A DNA stretch of 64,000 nt from Bacteroidota bacterium (lineage in GTDB: Bacteria > Bacteroidota > Bacteroidia > Chitinophagales > Chitinophagaceae): positions 186,001-250,000 of the forward strand of contig JAFEAF010000019.1 in the NCBI GenBank assembly GCA_018266555.1, read 5' to 3'. A program made the translations under genes and the position numbers. Positions 9,339-18,429 of this stretch are shown here, piece after piece. Every line of letters begins with the position of its first letter. The stretch's first letter is position 1. The notes beneath the pieces were generated by a model. It saw nothing but the letters and a program-made list of their open reading frames with translations. It did not search any database and was not told the DNA's origin.

Positions 9339-10904
9339 TCAGTTTTTATTTCGCCGGTTACCTTTCATTGATTTCTTCACCTTTTCTGCTATAACATCCT
9401 GAACGTTCACATTATTGATTTTGCTTTCCAGCCATGAAATTACATCGAGATAAGCAAAAGCCCGGCTTTCCAGCGGGTTACCTTCATATTTCTTTAGTGA
9501 TGCCAGTAATTTTTCAAATTCAGGTTTGATGGCATGAGCACCAACATGAAATGATTTTCTTAAAAAGGCAAACATCTCTTCTTCCACTTTGCTGAGGTTT
9601 TGCATTTTGGACATGTAGCGATATACTGATTTGGTTAAATATTCAAGCAAATCAAAATTTCCCAGTTCATAATGAGCAATCAGGTGCAGGAGGCGGGCAT
9701 AACATTGAAGATCGGTCCACAAATCACTTTTCAGATTGATTATCTTATTGAGATATTCAATCGCTTTCTCATTATCACCACTTCCGAAATACAAACAAGC
9801 AATCTTATAATAAAATACCAGTACCCGATGTTCATCCAGGTATATTCCATATTTTTTCAGCATATCCTCCAGGAAAGGAACAAGCCTTAACCCCTTGGTG
9901 AAAGTGCCTCTTAAAAAATATAAATTAATTCTTGCCGTATATAAATAAACATAAGCAAGAATGCGGTTGTTCTCATTTTGCTCTATGAGTTTAGTATGTG
10001 CAAATTGTTCAAATCCTTTAATGACTTCATGCAATTTTTGCTGGTTCAGCAAATAGAAATGAGCATTCATCAGGTTATGCATTCCCTTTATATAAGCAGC
10101 AGTTTCTATAGCTAACACTTCAGGATGTTCATGAAAAAGATCAACCCATTTTTGGGAATAGCGGTAATACTGCAAAAAATCCTGGCGAATAGAAGCATAC
10201 CAGCAATAACTCTGATAGAGATAAAGTTTTTCATAAAAACCGGCTGCCGTATAAGCACCGGTGGGTATGCGCTTTTCAAAAAAAGTATGAATCTCCTTCA
10301 GGTCATTTTCATTTCGTGCCAGTCCATGTTTGATATACCATCCATACAATTGAAGCGAAAGATTGGATAATTGATTCACCAAAGAAAGTTCACGATTCAC
10401 TTCATCCGATTCCAATGAAAGATGATCGGCCCTATCCTGCATACTATGTGTGATGTATAATGCTTCAATCTTTTTTTCAAAAAATAAAGCCTGCTGCATA
10501 TAAGTGAGCTGGTGATGCGTTTTGGCTAATTCTTTCATCCGCTCGAGTTGCTTCAGGCTTTGCATATAGAGCCCTTTGTTATATAATATCCGGGCATAGT
10601 CCATTTGTTCATGCAGGCGTATATCAATATTATCTTCGTCCCGGATCAGGCGCAGGCTGGAAAGTATTTTTCGATACAGCCCGGCTTTGATATTGGAAAG
10701 TTGTTGCTTTGTGATTGATTTATTTTTTTTCAGCAAAGCCTTTTCATCATATTCATTCATTTTATCCAATGCGTCAAAAAGCTGGATAGATTTTAAGCTA
10801 TCTGAAGAAGAGTTTCGTTTTACAAAAAGCTTAAAATTCCTCTTTTCGGATTTTTCAAGCGATTTTACCAATAAAAAAAGCGCATCAGCAGAACGGTTGG
10901 ACAT
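9339..10904 (-). CDS. conserved helical protein of unknown function
   Basis: A 521-residue soluble protein, almost entirely predicted helix by its composition, with no signal peptide or membrane segment. Short helix-pair patterns (for example YYKIACLYFGSGDNEKAIEYLNKII, about residues 370-395) look like tetratricopeptide repeats. The N-terminus is charged and begins SADALFLLVKSLEKSEKR. I do not recognise a named family beyond TPR-like. It converges on the LacI-type gene with no gap at all between stop codons, so it is probably a separate transcription unit from the pectin locus. The ATG at 10902-10904 fits the start of homologous-looking sequence; nothing else shows function. Confidence 0.8.
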   Translation of the reverse strand: MSNRSADALFLLVKSLEKSEKRNFKLFVKRNSSSDSLKSIQLFDALDKMNEYDEKALLKKNKSITKQQLSNIKAGLYRKILSSLRLIRDEDNIDIRLHEQMDYARILYNKGLYMQSLKQLERMKELAKTHHQLTYMQQALFFEKKIEALYITHSMQDRADHLSLESDEVNRELSLVNQLSNLSLQLYGWYIKHGLARNENDLKEIHTFFEKRIPTGAYTAAGFYEKLYLYQSYCWYASIRQDFLQYYRYSQKWVDLFHEHPEVLAIETAAYIKGMHNLMNAHFYLLNQQKLHEVIKGFEQFAHTKLIEQNENNRILAYVYLYTARINLYFLRGTFTKGLRLVPFLEDMLKKYGIYLDEHRVLVFYYKIACLYFGSGDNEKAIEYLNKIINLKSDLWTDLQCYARLLHLIAHYELGNFDLLEYLTKSVYRYMSKMQNLSKVEEEMFAFLRKSFHVGAHAIKPEFEKLLASLKKYEGNPLESRAFAYLDVISWLESKINNVNVQDVIAEKVKKSMKGNRRNKN

Positions 10905-11115
10905 CGTAATTCTTTTTATCTAAAACCCTTTATAGTAAAGCATTTCAGCGGAATGATGCCGGTTTAAAGAGTGTAATATCAGCATCATTTTGTTTTCAGC
11001 CCCCGCTTATATGCCGGTACCTTAGCAGGGCAGGTTGTTTATCCTTTGGGTACATAGCAAGCAACACAAAAATAAGCAGCCTGCATTTTTATCCACTCTA
11101 ATTTTTCTACTAATT
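10905..11115 (+). other. leader region upstream of leuA with two long-loop hairpins
   Basis: Two paired segments are visible. The first is an 8-bp perfect stem (AATGATGC at 10952-10959 with GCATCATT at 10982-10989) followed by TTGTTTT. The second is an 8-bp stem with one G-U pair (11030-11037 with 11077-11084) followed by ATTTTT. A near-match to the -7 box (TATCCTTTG, one base too long) is at 11040-11048. I found no leucine-rich leader peptide. It may be a regulated leader, but the evidence is weak. Confidence 0.3.
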
Positions 11116-12285
11116 ATGTCTACAGGTAAAGTTTACATTTTTGACACTACACTTAGGGATGGAGAACAGGTTCCCGGCTGTAAATTGAATACAAAAGAAA
11201 AACTGGAACTGGCTTTAAAACTCGAAGATTTAGGCGTTGATATTATTGAAGCTGGTTTCCCGATTTCTTCACCCGGCGATTTTGAATCAGTTAGTCAAAT
11301 TGCAAAAAACATTAAACATGCAACAGTTTGCGGGTTGAGCCGGGCCGTTCAAAAAGATATTGAAACCGCAGCAGAGGCACTAAAATATGCAGCCCGGCCA
11401 AGAATTCATACAGGTATCGGCACTTCCGATTATCACATCAAATCAAAATTTAATTCTACACAGGATGATATTTTGCAAAGAGCTATTCAATGTGTGAAAT
11501 GGGCGAGAAACTTTACCAACGATGTAGAATTTTATGCGGAAGATGCAGGTCGCACTGACAATGTATATCTCGCAAAAGTGATTGAAGCTGTGATAAAAGC
11601 CGGCGCCACTACAGTAAACATCCCAGACACTACCGGATATTGCCTCCCCTACCAATATGGGGAAAAAATTGCTTATCTCGTCAACCATGTTCCTAACATT
11701 GACAAAGCAGTTATTTCCTGCCATTGTCATAATGATCTTGGTCTGGCAACTGCTAATTCAATAACAGGCGTGATTGCCGGCGCCAGGCAAATTGAATGTA
11801 CAATTAACGGTTTGGGAGAAAGAGCCGGCAACACTTCATTGGAAGAAGTGGTGATGATCATTCGTCAGCATAAGCATCTCGGATTTCATACAGATATAAA
11901 AACAGAACAATTAAATCCGCTAAGCCGGAATGTTTCTGATACGATGAGAATGCCGGTGCAGCCAAATAAAGCTATTGTAGGCAGTAATGCATTCTCACAT
12001 TCTTCCGGTATTCACCAGGATGGATTTTTGAAAAATGCCCTGACGTATGAAATCATAAACCCGGAAGAAGTAGGGGCAGACAGTTCGAAAATTGTTCTGA
12101 CGGCAAGAAGTGGAAGAAGTGCATTGGCTTATCGTTTTCAAAAACTAGGTTTCCAGTTTGACAGAAACGATATTGATCAGCTATATAATAATTTTCTTTC
12201 TGTAGCAGACAGAAAAAAAGAAGTGGAGGACACAGATTTAACGATCATGGCGCAACAGTATCAGACAACAACAGCAACAGCATAA
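11116..12285 (+). CDS. leuA: 2-isopropylmalate synthase, short form
   Basis: First step of leucine synthesis: condenses acetyl-CoA with 2-ketoisovalerate. I chose the ATG at 11116 ([18 protein letters not shown]) because the family starts a few residues before FDTTLRDG; the 27 codons upstream in frame are not conserved-looking. Visible motifs are [12 protein letters not shown] (residues 8-19), the metal-binding [19 protein letters not shown] and HSSGIHQDG. At 389 residues it has the catalytic barrel and the linker but no C-terminal LeuA regulatory domain (about 120 residues in the E. coli enzyme), so leucine feedback through that domain is absent. It is followed after one base by leuC. Confidence 0.95.
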   Translation: MSTGKVYIFDTTLRDGEQVPGCKLNTKEKLELALKLEDLGVDIIEAGFPISSPGDFESVSQIAKNIKHATVCGLSRAVQKDIETAAEALKYAARPRIHTGIGTSDYHIKSKFNSTQDDILQRAIQCVKWARNFTNDVEFYAEDAGRTDNVYLAKVIEAVIKAGATTVNIPDTTGYCLPYQYGEKIAYLVNHVPNIDKAVISCHCHNDLGLATANSITGVIAGARQIECTINGLGERAGNTSLEEVVMIIRQHKHLGFHTDIKTEQLNPLSRNVSDTMRMPVQPNKAIVGSNAFSHSSGIHQDGFLKNALTYEIINPEEVGADSSKIVLTARSGRSALAYRFQKLGFQFDRNDIDQLYNNFLSVADRKKEVEDTDLTIMAQQYQTTTATA

Positions 12286-12286
12286 A

Positions 12287-13699
12287 ATGGGCAAAACATT
12301 ATTTGAAAAGATATGGGAAAAACATGTTGTTAAACAAATTGAAGGCGGCCCTTCCGTTTTTTATATTGACAAACATTTTATTCATGAAGTTACCAGCCCG
12401 CAGGCATTTACCGGGTTGAATAAAAGAGGAATAAAAGTTTTTCGTCCAGAACAAACCATAGCTACGGCCGACCATAATGTTCCTACATTAAATCAGCATT
12501 TGCCTATTAAAGAAGAACTAAGCCGCCTGCAGGTAGAAGCATTGAAAAAAAATTGTGCTGAACATGGGGTTGAATTATACGGGCTCGGACATCCTTTCCA
12601 GGGAATCGTTCATGTGATCGGGCCTGAATTAGGAATCACCCAACCGGGAATGACTATTGTTTGCGGCGACAGCCATACATCCACGCACGGTGCATTCGGA
12701 GCTATTGCATTCGGTATAGGAACCAGTGAAGTGGAAATGGTAATGGCTACTCAATGTTTATTGCAAAGCAAGCCAAAGCTGATGCGCATTAATATTGAAG
12801 GCGTATTAAATGAAGCGGTTGTATCAAAAGATATTATTCTTTATATCATTTCAAAAATATCCGCCAGTGGCGCTACAGGGTATTTTGTGGAATATGCCGG
12901 CTCCGCTATTCGTTCACTCAGCATGGAAGCAAGAATGACCATTTGTAATATGAGCATTGAAATGGGTGCAAGAGGTGGCATGATTGCACCGGATGAAACT
13001 ACTTTTCATTATATCAAGGGAAAAACGTTCGCTCCGCAAGGGGAAGCATGGAATCATAAGTTAGTTTATTGGAAAACTTTATATACTGATGCCGATGCAA
13101 AGTTTGATAATGAAATAAATATAGATGCCGCAGATATAGAACCGATGATTACTTATGGCACGAATCCGGGAATGGGAATCGGTGTGACCCAAAAAATCCC
13201 GACCGCTGATACCGTCAATGAAAACGACAGATCGGGTTTGTCAAAATCACTTGCTTATATGGGTTTGCAAGAGGGCGCTGCCATCAAGGGTCAAAAAATT
13301 GATTATGTTTTTATCGGAAGTTGTACCAACTCAAGAATTGAAGACCTGCGTATGGTAGCATCATTTGTAAAAGGTAAAAAGAAAGCCGCTGAAGTAGAAG
13401 TGTGGATTGTTCCCGGAAGCAAGCAGGTGGAGAAACAAGCAATCGAAGAAGGAATTGATAAAATTTTTGCAGATGCAGGGTTTATGTTGCGTCAACCGGG
13501 ATGTTCAGCTTGCCTGGGAATGAACGAAGATAAAATTCCGTCCGGCAAATATTGCATATCTACCTCCAACAGGAATTTTGAAGGAAGGCAGGGAGCCGGA
13601 GCCAGGACATTATTAGCAAGCCCGTTGACAGCCGCTGCGGCTGCAATAACAGGCAAGGTTACAGATGTGAGAGAGTTGATATCAAATACTAATCAATAA
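12287..13699 (+). CDS. leuC: 3-isopropylmalate dehydratase large subunit
   Basis: Isomerises 2- to 3-isopropylmalate together with LeuD. The 470-residue aconitase-family protein has [14 protein letters not shown], the first Fe-S cysteine in [13 protein letters not shown] and the remaining two in [13 protein letters not shown], so the 4Fe-4S cluster ligands are intact. Length equals the usual bacterial type. It starts one base after the leuA stop and is followed by leuD after 13 bases. Confidence 0.98.
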   Translation: MGKTLFEKIWEKHVVKQIEGGPSVFYIDKHFIHEVTSPQAFTGLNKRGIKVFRPEQTIATADHNVPTLNQHLPIKEELSRLQVEALKKNCAEHGVELYGLGHPFQGIVHVIGPELGITQPGMTIVCGDSHTSTHGAFGAIAFGIGTSEVEMVMATQCLLQSKPKLMRINIEGVLNEAVVSKDIILYIISKISASGATGYFVEYAGSAIRSLSMEARMTICNMSIEMGARGGMIAPDETTFHYIKGKTFAPQGEAWNHKLVYWKTLYTDADAKFDNEINIDAADIEPMITYGTNPGMGIGVTQKIPTADTVNENDRSGLSKSLAYMGLQEGAAIKGQKIDYVFIGSCTNSRIEDLRMVASFVKGKKKAAEVEVWIVPGSKQVEKQAIEEGIDKIFADAGFMLRQPGCSACLGMNEDKIPSGKYCISTSNRNFEGRQGAGARTLLASPLTAAAAAITGKVTDVRELISNTNQ

Positions 13700-13712
13700 C
13701 AAGTTATAACGA

Positions 13713-14324
13713 ATGTCTATACCATTGAATATTATAAAATCCTGCTTTGTTCCGCTTAACATTGAAAATGTTGACACCGACCAGATCATTCCTGCCCGTT
13801 TTTTGAAAGCAACAACAAAAGAAGGTTTTGGAAAAAATTTGTTCCGTGACTGGCGATATGAAAACAACGACGAAACAAAGCCAAAAAAAGGTTTTGTCCT
13901 TAATAACCCGCTTTATTCCGGCGAGATTCTTGTCGCTGCAAAAAATTTCGGATGTGGTTCCTCAAGGGAACATGCAGCATGGGCATTGAAGGATTATGGC
14001 TTCAAAGCTATCGTGTCAAGTTTTTTTGCTGACATTTTTAAAAATAATGCGCTTAATAATGGCCTGTTGCCCGTTCAGGTGAGTGACCATTTTTTACAAA
14101 AAATATTTTCAGCAATTGCAAAAAATCCTGAAGCAGAATTAGAAATTGACCTGGAAAAACAAACCATCAAATTATTGGATCATTCTAAACACTCTTCTGC
14201 AGAGGAGACTTTTGAAATCAATCCTTACAAAAAGACTTGCCTGTTAAACGGGTTTGACGATATTGATTATTTACTCAGCCTGAAAAAAGATATTGAAAAT
14301 TTTGAACGTTCTTATACACTATAA
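13713..14324 (+). CDS. leuD: 3-isopropylmalate dehydratase small subunit
   Basis: Swivel-domain partner of LeuC, 203 residues, the normal length. Recognised by [15 protein letters not shown] near the N-terminus, [28 protein letters not shown] in the middle and the [16 protein letters not shown] segment. It carries the substrate-contact residues of the GCGSSREH loop. Translation follows leuC at 13 bases and precedes leuB at 25 bases. Confidence 0.98.
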   Translation: MSIPLNIIKSCFVPLNIENVDTDQIIPARFLKATTKEGFGKNLFRDWRYENNDETKPKKGFVLNNPLYSGEILVAAKNFGCGSSREHAAWALKDYGFKAIVSSFFADIFKNNALNNGLLPVQVSDHFLQKIFSAIAKNPEAELEIDLEKQTIKLLDHSKHSSAEETFEINPYKKTCLLNGFDDIDYLLSLKKDIENFERSYTL

Positions 14325-14349
14325 ATTAAAATAACCTGTACCAGATTTT

Positions 14350-15471
14350 ATGACAAAAAATATTGTAATCATAGAAGGTGATGGAATTGGGCCGGAAGTA
14401 ACCCGGCAATCCGTCAGGATATTAAATACCATTGCAGAAAAAACCGGTAATGAATTCAATTTTACGTATTGCCTGATGGGGGCTGATGCTATTGATAAAA
14501 CCGGCAATCCATTGCCTGATGCAACGATTGAAGCCTGCCTGAACTGCGATGCCATCTTATTAGGCGCTATCGGTCATCCGAAATACGATAATGACCCATC
14601 AGCGAAAGTGAGGCCGGAGCAGGGTTTGCTGAAACTTAGAAAATCATTACAACTTTTTGCAAATATCCGCCCGATCAATACTTACCCGTCACTTCATCAT
14701 TTATCACCATTGAAAAATAAAAATCTTGAAGGTGTTGATTTTATTATTTTCCGTGAACTTACAGGTGGTATTTATTTTGGTAAAAAAGAATTGAGTGAAG
14801 ATGGAACAAAAGCAACCGATGATTGTGTGTATAGTAAATCAGAGATTGAAAGAGTGGCGGAACTTGCTTTTCATTTTGCACAAAAACCGGAACGAAGAAA
14901 AAAACTAACCCTCATAGATAAAGCGAATGTTTTAGAAACCTCAAGGCTCTGGAGAAAAACGGTAAAAGAATTATCGGAACGCTATCCTGGCGTGACAGTG
15001 GATTATATGTTTGTGGACAATGCCGCTATGCAAATCATACAAAATCCCAAACAATTTGATGTAGTGCTTACTGAAAATATGTTTGGCGATATTCTGAGTG
15101 ATGAAGCCAGTGTGCTGAGCGGCTCTTTAGGATTACTGCCATCTGCATCTGTAGGAAAAGGAATTGTTTTATTTGAACCCATTCATGGCTCTTATCCCCA
15201 GGCAGCCGGGAAAGATATTGCTAACCCATTGGGTTCTATTTTATCGGCAGCCATGATGCTGGAATACCTCGGGATGAATGAAGAAGCAGCATTGATCCGT
15301 GAAGCAGTGAACTGGACATTACAAAATGGATTTGTAACCAAAGATCTTGACCCGGTGAATTTTTATTTCACCTCTACTATTGGCGAATTAATCTGTGATT
15401 ATGTCAGTGGCAGAATACCAGGATCTGTAAAAAAAGATAATATAGAGTTGAGAAAATCAACAATAATATAG
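14350..15471 (+). CDS. leuB: 3-isopropylmalate dehydrogenase
   Basis: NAD-dependent oxidative decarboxylation of 3-isopropylmalate, the last leu-specific step. The 373-residue protein shows the family start IVIIEGDGIGPEV, the substrate-binding FRELTGGIYFG, Lys in LIDKANVLETSRLWR and the metal-site VLTENMFGDILSDEAS. It closes the leuACDB block; the next 348 bases hold the ilv leader and attenuator rather than a leu terminator. Confidence 0.98.
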   Translation: MTKNIVIIEGDGIGPEVTRQSVRILNTIAEKTGNEFNFTYCLMGADAIDKTGNPLPDATIEACLNCDAILLGAIGHPKYDNDPSAKVRPEQGLLKLRKSLQLFANIRPINTYPSLHHLSPLKNKNLEGVDFIIFRELTGGIYFGKKELSEDGTKATDDCVYSKSEIERVAELAFHFAQKPERRKKLTLIDKANVLETSRLWRKTVKELSERYPGVTVDYMFVDNAAMQIIQNPKQFDVVLTENMFGDILSDEASVLSGSLGLLPSASVGKGIVLFEPIHGSYPQAAGKDIANPLGSILSAAMMLEYLGMNEEAALIREAVNWTLQNGFVTKDLDPVNFYFTSTIGELICDYVSGRIPGSVKKDNIELRKSTII

Positions 15472-15591
15472 AGCCGGGATTTATTTGATTACTAATGATT
15501 GTTTGGAAAAATACCGGAAATATAAAATTTCCGGTTAAGCTTCCTCGATCATGAAAATCCAGGCCCTTTAAAAAAAATTGCTTGCTGAGTT

Positions 15592-15621
15592 CTTTTTTTA
15601 GAAACGGCGGGTGTATATTTG
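15592..15621 (+). promoter_or_regulatory. candidate Bacteroidota promoter for the ilv operon
   Basis: TATATTTG at 15614-15621 is a perfect match to the Bacteroidota -7 box TAnnTTTG. The -33 region (T-rich, 15592-15598) is only a partial match to TTTG. The leader peptide ATG begins 17 bases downstream of the box, so the 5' untranslated region would be about 10 bases. Confidence 0.6.
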
Positions 15622-15638
15622 CCAGGCATACATCCTTC

Positions 15639-15737
15639 ATGTTGAAGAAACATTCATATAGTATCATCACTTCGATAGCTGCAATTATTATTGTGGTTGT
15701 GATTATTATATCTTCTTCAACAGGAGGTGGTGCATGA
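15639..15737 (+). CDS. ilvL: ilv operon leader peptide (Ile/Val-rich), 32 residues
   Basis: A 32-codon frame, ATG to TGA, just after a TAnnTTTG promoter. Of its residues 9 are Ile and 3 Val, with an unbroken run of III-VVV-III at residues 16-24, and it ends STGGGA. It resembles E. coli IlvL in plan: control codons in the middle, Gly-rich end overlapping the regulatory stem. Its last Gly codons (15723-15730) form one strand of the antiterminator. The peptide itself probably has no function; the speed of its translation senses Ile-tRNA and Val-tRNA. Identified by composition, position and RNA structure together. Confidence 0.9.
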   Translation: MLKKHSYSIITSIAAIIIVVVIIISSSTGGGA

Positions 15738-15792
15738 CTATAAAGAAATAAAACAACAATAGTAACCCGCCTCCAAAAAAGGCGGGTTTTTT
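15723..15792 (+). promoter_or_regulatory. ilv attenuator: antiterminator and rho-independent terminator
   Basis: Terminator: CCCGCC (15766-15771), 9-base loop, GGCGGG (15781-15786), then six T. Antiterminator: GGAGGTGG (15723-15730) can pair over 8 bp, with one G-U, to CCGCCTCC (15767-15774), which uses the terminator's 5' arm. A ribosome at the leader stop codon (15735-15737) would cover the GGAGGTGG strand and allow termination. A ribosome stalled at the Ile/Val run would leave it free and allow readthrough into ilvE. I see no upstream segment to sequester GGAGGTGG, so masking depends on the ribosome. Confidence 0.88.
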
Positions 15793-15819
15793 ATTAAATA
15801 TTAAAAAAGGAAAATTACA

Positions 15820-16722
15820 ATGGGTGCCTATTACAACGAGAATACGGTTCTATGGTTAAATGGAGCTTTCGCAAAAGCAACAGAGGCAAAAATGAATTTT
15901 TACAGCCAATCACTTCATTATGGCTATGCCGTATTTGAAGGTATCCGCTCTTATAAATCGCATACCGGAGAAACAAGAATTTTCAAAGCCGTTGAACATT
16001 ATGATCGTTTGCATCAATCTGCTCTTGCTTTGAATATGCCTTATACATGGCGAACAGATGAACTCATTGCTATTACGTATGAGCTGTTGCAAAAAAACAA
16101 TCTGCAGGATGCCTACATACGTCCCGTAGTTTATGCTCCCGATAATATGAAGTTTGACCAAAACGATGAGTCATTCCTTGTTATCGAAGTCTGGAAGATG
16201 GAACCATTTTTAGGGGAAAAATTGCTGAGAGTAATGACCTCTTCTTTTCAACGACCCAATCCCAAAGGATTTAAAATTACTGCAAAAGCAACCGGCCATT
16301 ATGTAAATTCTATTCTTGCAAGCCAGGAAGCAAAAGCAAAAGGATACGATGAAGCATTATTACTGGATATGAATAACAATGTTGCGGAAGCTCCGGGTGC
16401 CAATCTTTTCTTTGAAAAAAACGGGAAACTTTTTACACCGGCTACCGGGAATATATTACCCGGCATCACCAGGGCAACTGTTTTAGAATTATGCAATGAA
16501 CTGGGTATATCAATAACTGAAAAATTTTTCTCCATTGATGAATTGAAAAAAGCAGATACAGCTTTTTTCTGTGGCACTGCCGCTGAGGTCATTGGATTTG
16601 AAAGCCTGGATGATGTAAAATTCCCAATGCCATGGAATAAAACTTTATCGAAACAAATCCAGGACGCATACAAACAATTAGTCATAGAAAAGGAATTTAA
16701 ACAATCATTAGCATTAGCATGA
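15820..16722 (+). CDS. ilvE: branched-chain amino acid aminotransferase
   Basis: Final transamination for Ile, Val and Leu, PLP-dependent fold type IV. The 300-residue protein has the N-terminal [13 protein letters not shown] motif, the PLP lysine in [11 protein letters not shown] (Lys156), and the cofactor-phosphate loop [12 protein letters not shown]. First gene after the ilv attenuator; its stop overlaps the ilvD start by 4 bases (ATGA), indicating coupled translation. As it serves leucine too, the leu genes depend on it. Confidence 0.97.
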   Translation: MGAYYNENTVLWLNGAFAKATEAKMNFYSQSLHYGYAVFEGIRSYKSHTGETRIFKAVEHYDRLHQSALALNMPYTWRTDELIAITYELLQKNNLQDAYIRPVVYAPDNMKFDQNDESFLVIEVWKMEPFLGEKLLRVMTSSFQRPNPKGFKITAKATGHYVNSILASQEAKAKGYDEALLLDMNNNVAEAPGANLFFEKNGKLFTPATGNILPGITRATVLELCNELGISITEKFFSIDELKKADTAFFCGTAAEVIGFESLDDVKFPMPWNKTLSKQIQDAYKQLVIEKEFKQSLALA

Positions 16723-18401
16723 GCGAATTAAACAAATACAGTAAAACAATCACTCAGGACCCGACACAACCGGCAGCACAAGCCATGCTGTACGGCATTG
16801 GATTGACAGATGAGGATTTGAAAAAAGCACAGGTAGGAATTGTCAGTATGGGATATGATGGAAACACCTGCAACATGCACCTGAATGATCTTGCAAAAAT
16901 TGTAAAGCAGGGAGTATGGGATCATGAATTGGTAGGATTGATATTTAACACTATTGGTGTGAGTGACGGTATGAGCATGGGTACTGATGGCATGAGATAT
17001 TCATTAGTGAGCCGTGACATCATTGCTGACTCTATCGAAACAGTCTGCGGCGCACAATACTATGATGGATTAATTGCCATTCCCGGCTGTGATAAAAACA
17101 TGCCCGGTTCATTAATCGCTATGGGAAGATTGAATCGCCCTGCGATAATGGTTTATGGTGGAACAATCGCACCGGGTCATTATAAAGATGAAGCATTGAA
17201 CATTGTTTCTTCCTTTGAAGCATTGGGTAAAAAAATTGCAGGGCAATTAAATGATGCAGACTTTAAAGGTATAGTAATGCATAGTTGCCCGGGTGCCGGT
17301 GCATGTGGTGGCATGTACACAGCAAACACAATGGCAAGTGCTATCGAAGCATTAGGAATGAGTCTTCCCTACTCTTCTTCTAATCCTGCATTAAGTAAAG
17401 AAAAAAGAGAGGAATGTCTTGCAGCCGGAAAAGCGATTCGTTTATTGCTTGAAAAAGATATCAAGCCATCCGATATCATGACAAGAAAAGCATTTGAAAA
17501 TGCAATAACAGTTGTCATGATATTAGGAGGAAGCACCAATGCCGTGTTGCATCTGATAGCCATGGCAAAAGCTATCGGGGTAAAAATTTCATTGGAGGAT
17601 TTTCAGAATACCAGTAACAAAGTTCCTGTGTTGGCGGATTTCAAACCCAGCGGAAAATACCTGATGCAGGATTTGCATGAACAGGGTGGTGTGCCTGCTG
17701 TGATGAAATATCTTTTGAATAATAAATTGCTGCATGGTGATTGTTTGACGGTGACTGGAAAAACAATTGCAGAAAACCTGGAATCAGTCCCTGACCTTGA
17801 TTTTCAAAAACAGGATATTATTTATCCATTGGAAAAACCGATCAAACAAACAGGCCATCTGCAAATACTATACGGCAATCTTGCAGAAAAAGGAAGTGTG
17901 GCGAAAATTTCGGGAAAGGAAGGGGAAAGATTTTCAGGAACAGCCAGAGTGTTTGACGGGGAATTTGAATTGATCGCAGGTATTGAAAATAAAAAAGTGA
18001 AAGAAGGCGATGTGGTTGTCATCAGGAATGTAGGCCCTAAAGGTGCACCGGGAATGCCGGAAATGCTGAAACCAACAGCGGCATTGATTGGAGCCGGGTT
18101 AGGAAAATCCATTGCACTCATCACCGATGGAAGGTTCAGCGGGGGCACACATGGATTTGTTGTCGGGCATATCACACCTGAAGCTTATGAAGGCGGGTTG
18201 ATTGCATTGGTGCAGGATGATGATGTTATAGAAATTGATGCCACTAAAAATACAATTACACTAAAAGTGAACGAAGAAGAAATTAAAAAAAGAAAAACCA
18301 ATTGGAAACAACCGGCGCTGAAAGCATCGAAAGGAATTTTATACAAGTATGCAAAGTATGTAAAGTCAGCGTCGGAAGGATGTGTGACAGATGAAGAATG
18401 A
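16719..18401 (+). CDS. ilvD: dihydroxy-acid dehydratase
   Basis: Dehydrates dihydroxy-isovalerate and dihydroxy-methylvalerate to the 2-keto acids. The 560-residue protein carries the Fe-S cysteines in the usual places ([35 protein letters not shown]) and the C-terminal [20 protein letters not shown]. Three conserved cysteines are compatible with the 2Fe-2S or 4Fe-4S forms of the family. It overlaps ilvE by 4 bases and precedes ilvB by 28. Confidence 0.98.
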   Translation: MSELNKYSKTITQDPTQPAAQAMLYGIGLTDEDLKKAQVGIVSMGYDGNTCNMHLNDLAKIVKQGVWDHELVGLIFNTIGVSDGMSMGTDGMRYSLVSRDIIADSIETVCGAQYYDGLIAIPGCDKNMPGSLIAMGRLNRPAIMVYGGTIAPGHYKDEALNIVSSFEALGKKIAGQLNDADFKGIVMHSCPGAGACGGMYTANTMASAIEALGMSLPYSSSNPALSKEKREECLAAGKAIRLLLEKDIKPSDIMTRKAFENAITVVMILGGSTNAVLHLIAMAKAIGVKISLEDFQNTSNKVPVLADFKPSGKYLMQDLHEQGGVPAVMKYLLNNKLLHGDCLTVTGKTIAENLESVPDLDFQKQDIIYPLEKPIKQTGHLQILYGNLAEKGSVAKISGKEGERFSGTARVFDGEFELIAGIENKKVKEGDVVVIRNVGPKGAPGMPEMLKPTAALIGAGLGKSIALITDGRFSGGTHGFVVGHITPEAYEGGLIALVQDDDVIEIDATKNTITLKVNEEEIKKRKTNWKQPALKASKGILYKYAKYVKSASEGCVTDEE

Positions 18402-18429
18402 ATTAATAATCACCAATTAAAAAATTCTT

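Noticed and set aside
11035-11115. 27 extra codons at the N-terminus of LeuA
   Set aside because: The family begins at FDTTLRDG, and these codons overlap the structured leader; the ATG at 11116 is preferred.
15472-15638. T-box or amino-acid riboswitch before ilv
   Set aside because: A leader peptide with matching codons explains the control; no T-box specifier or known aptamer motif was seen.
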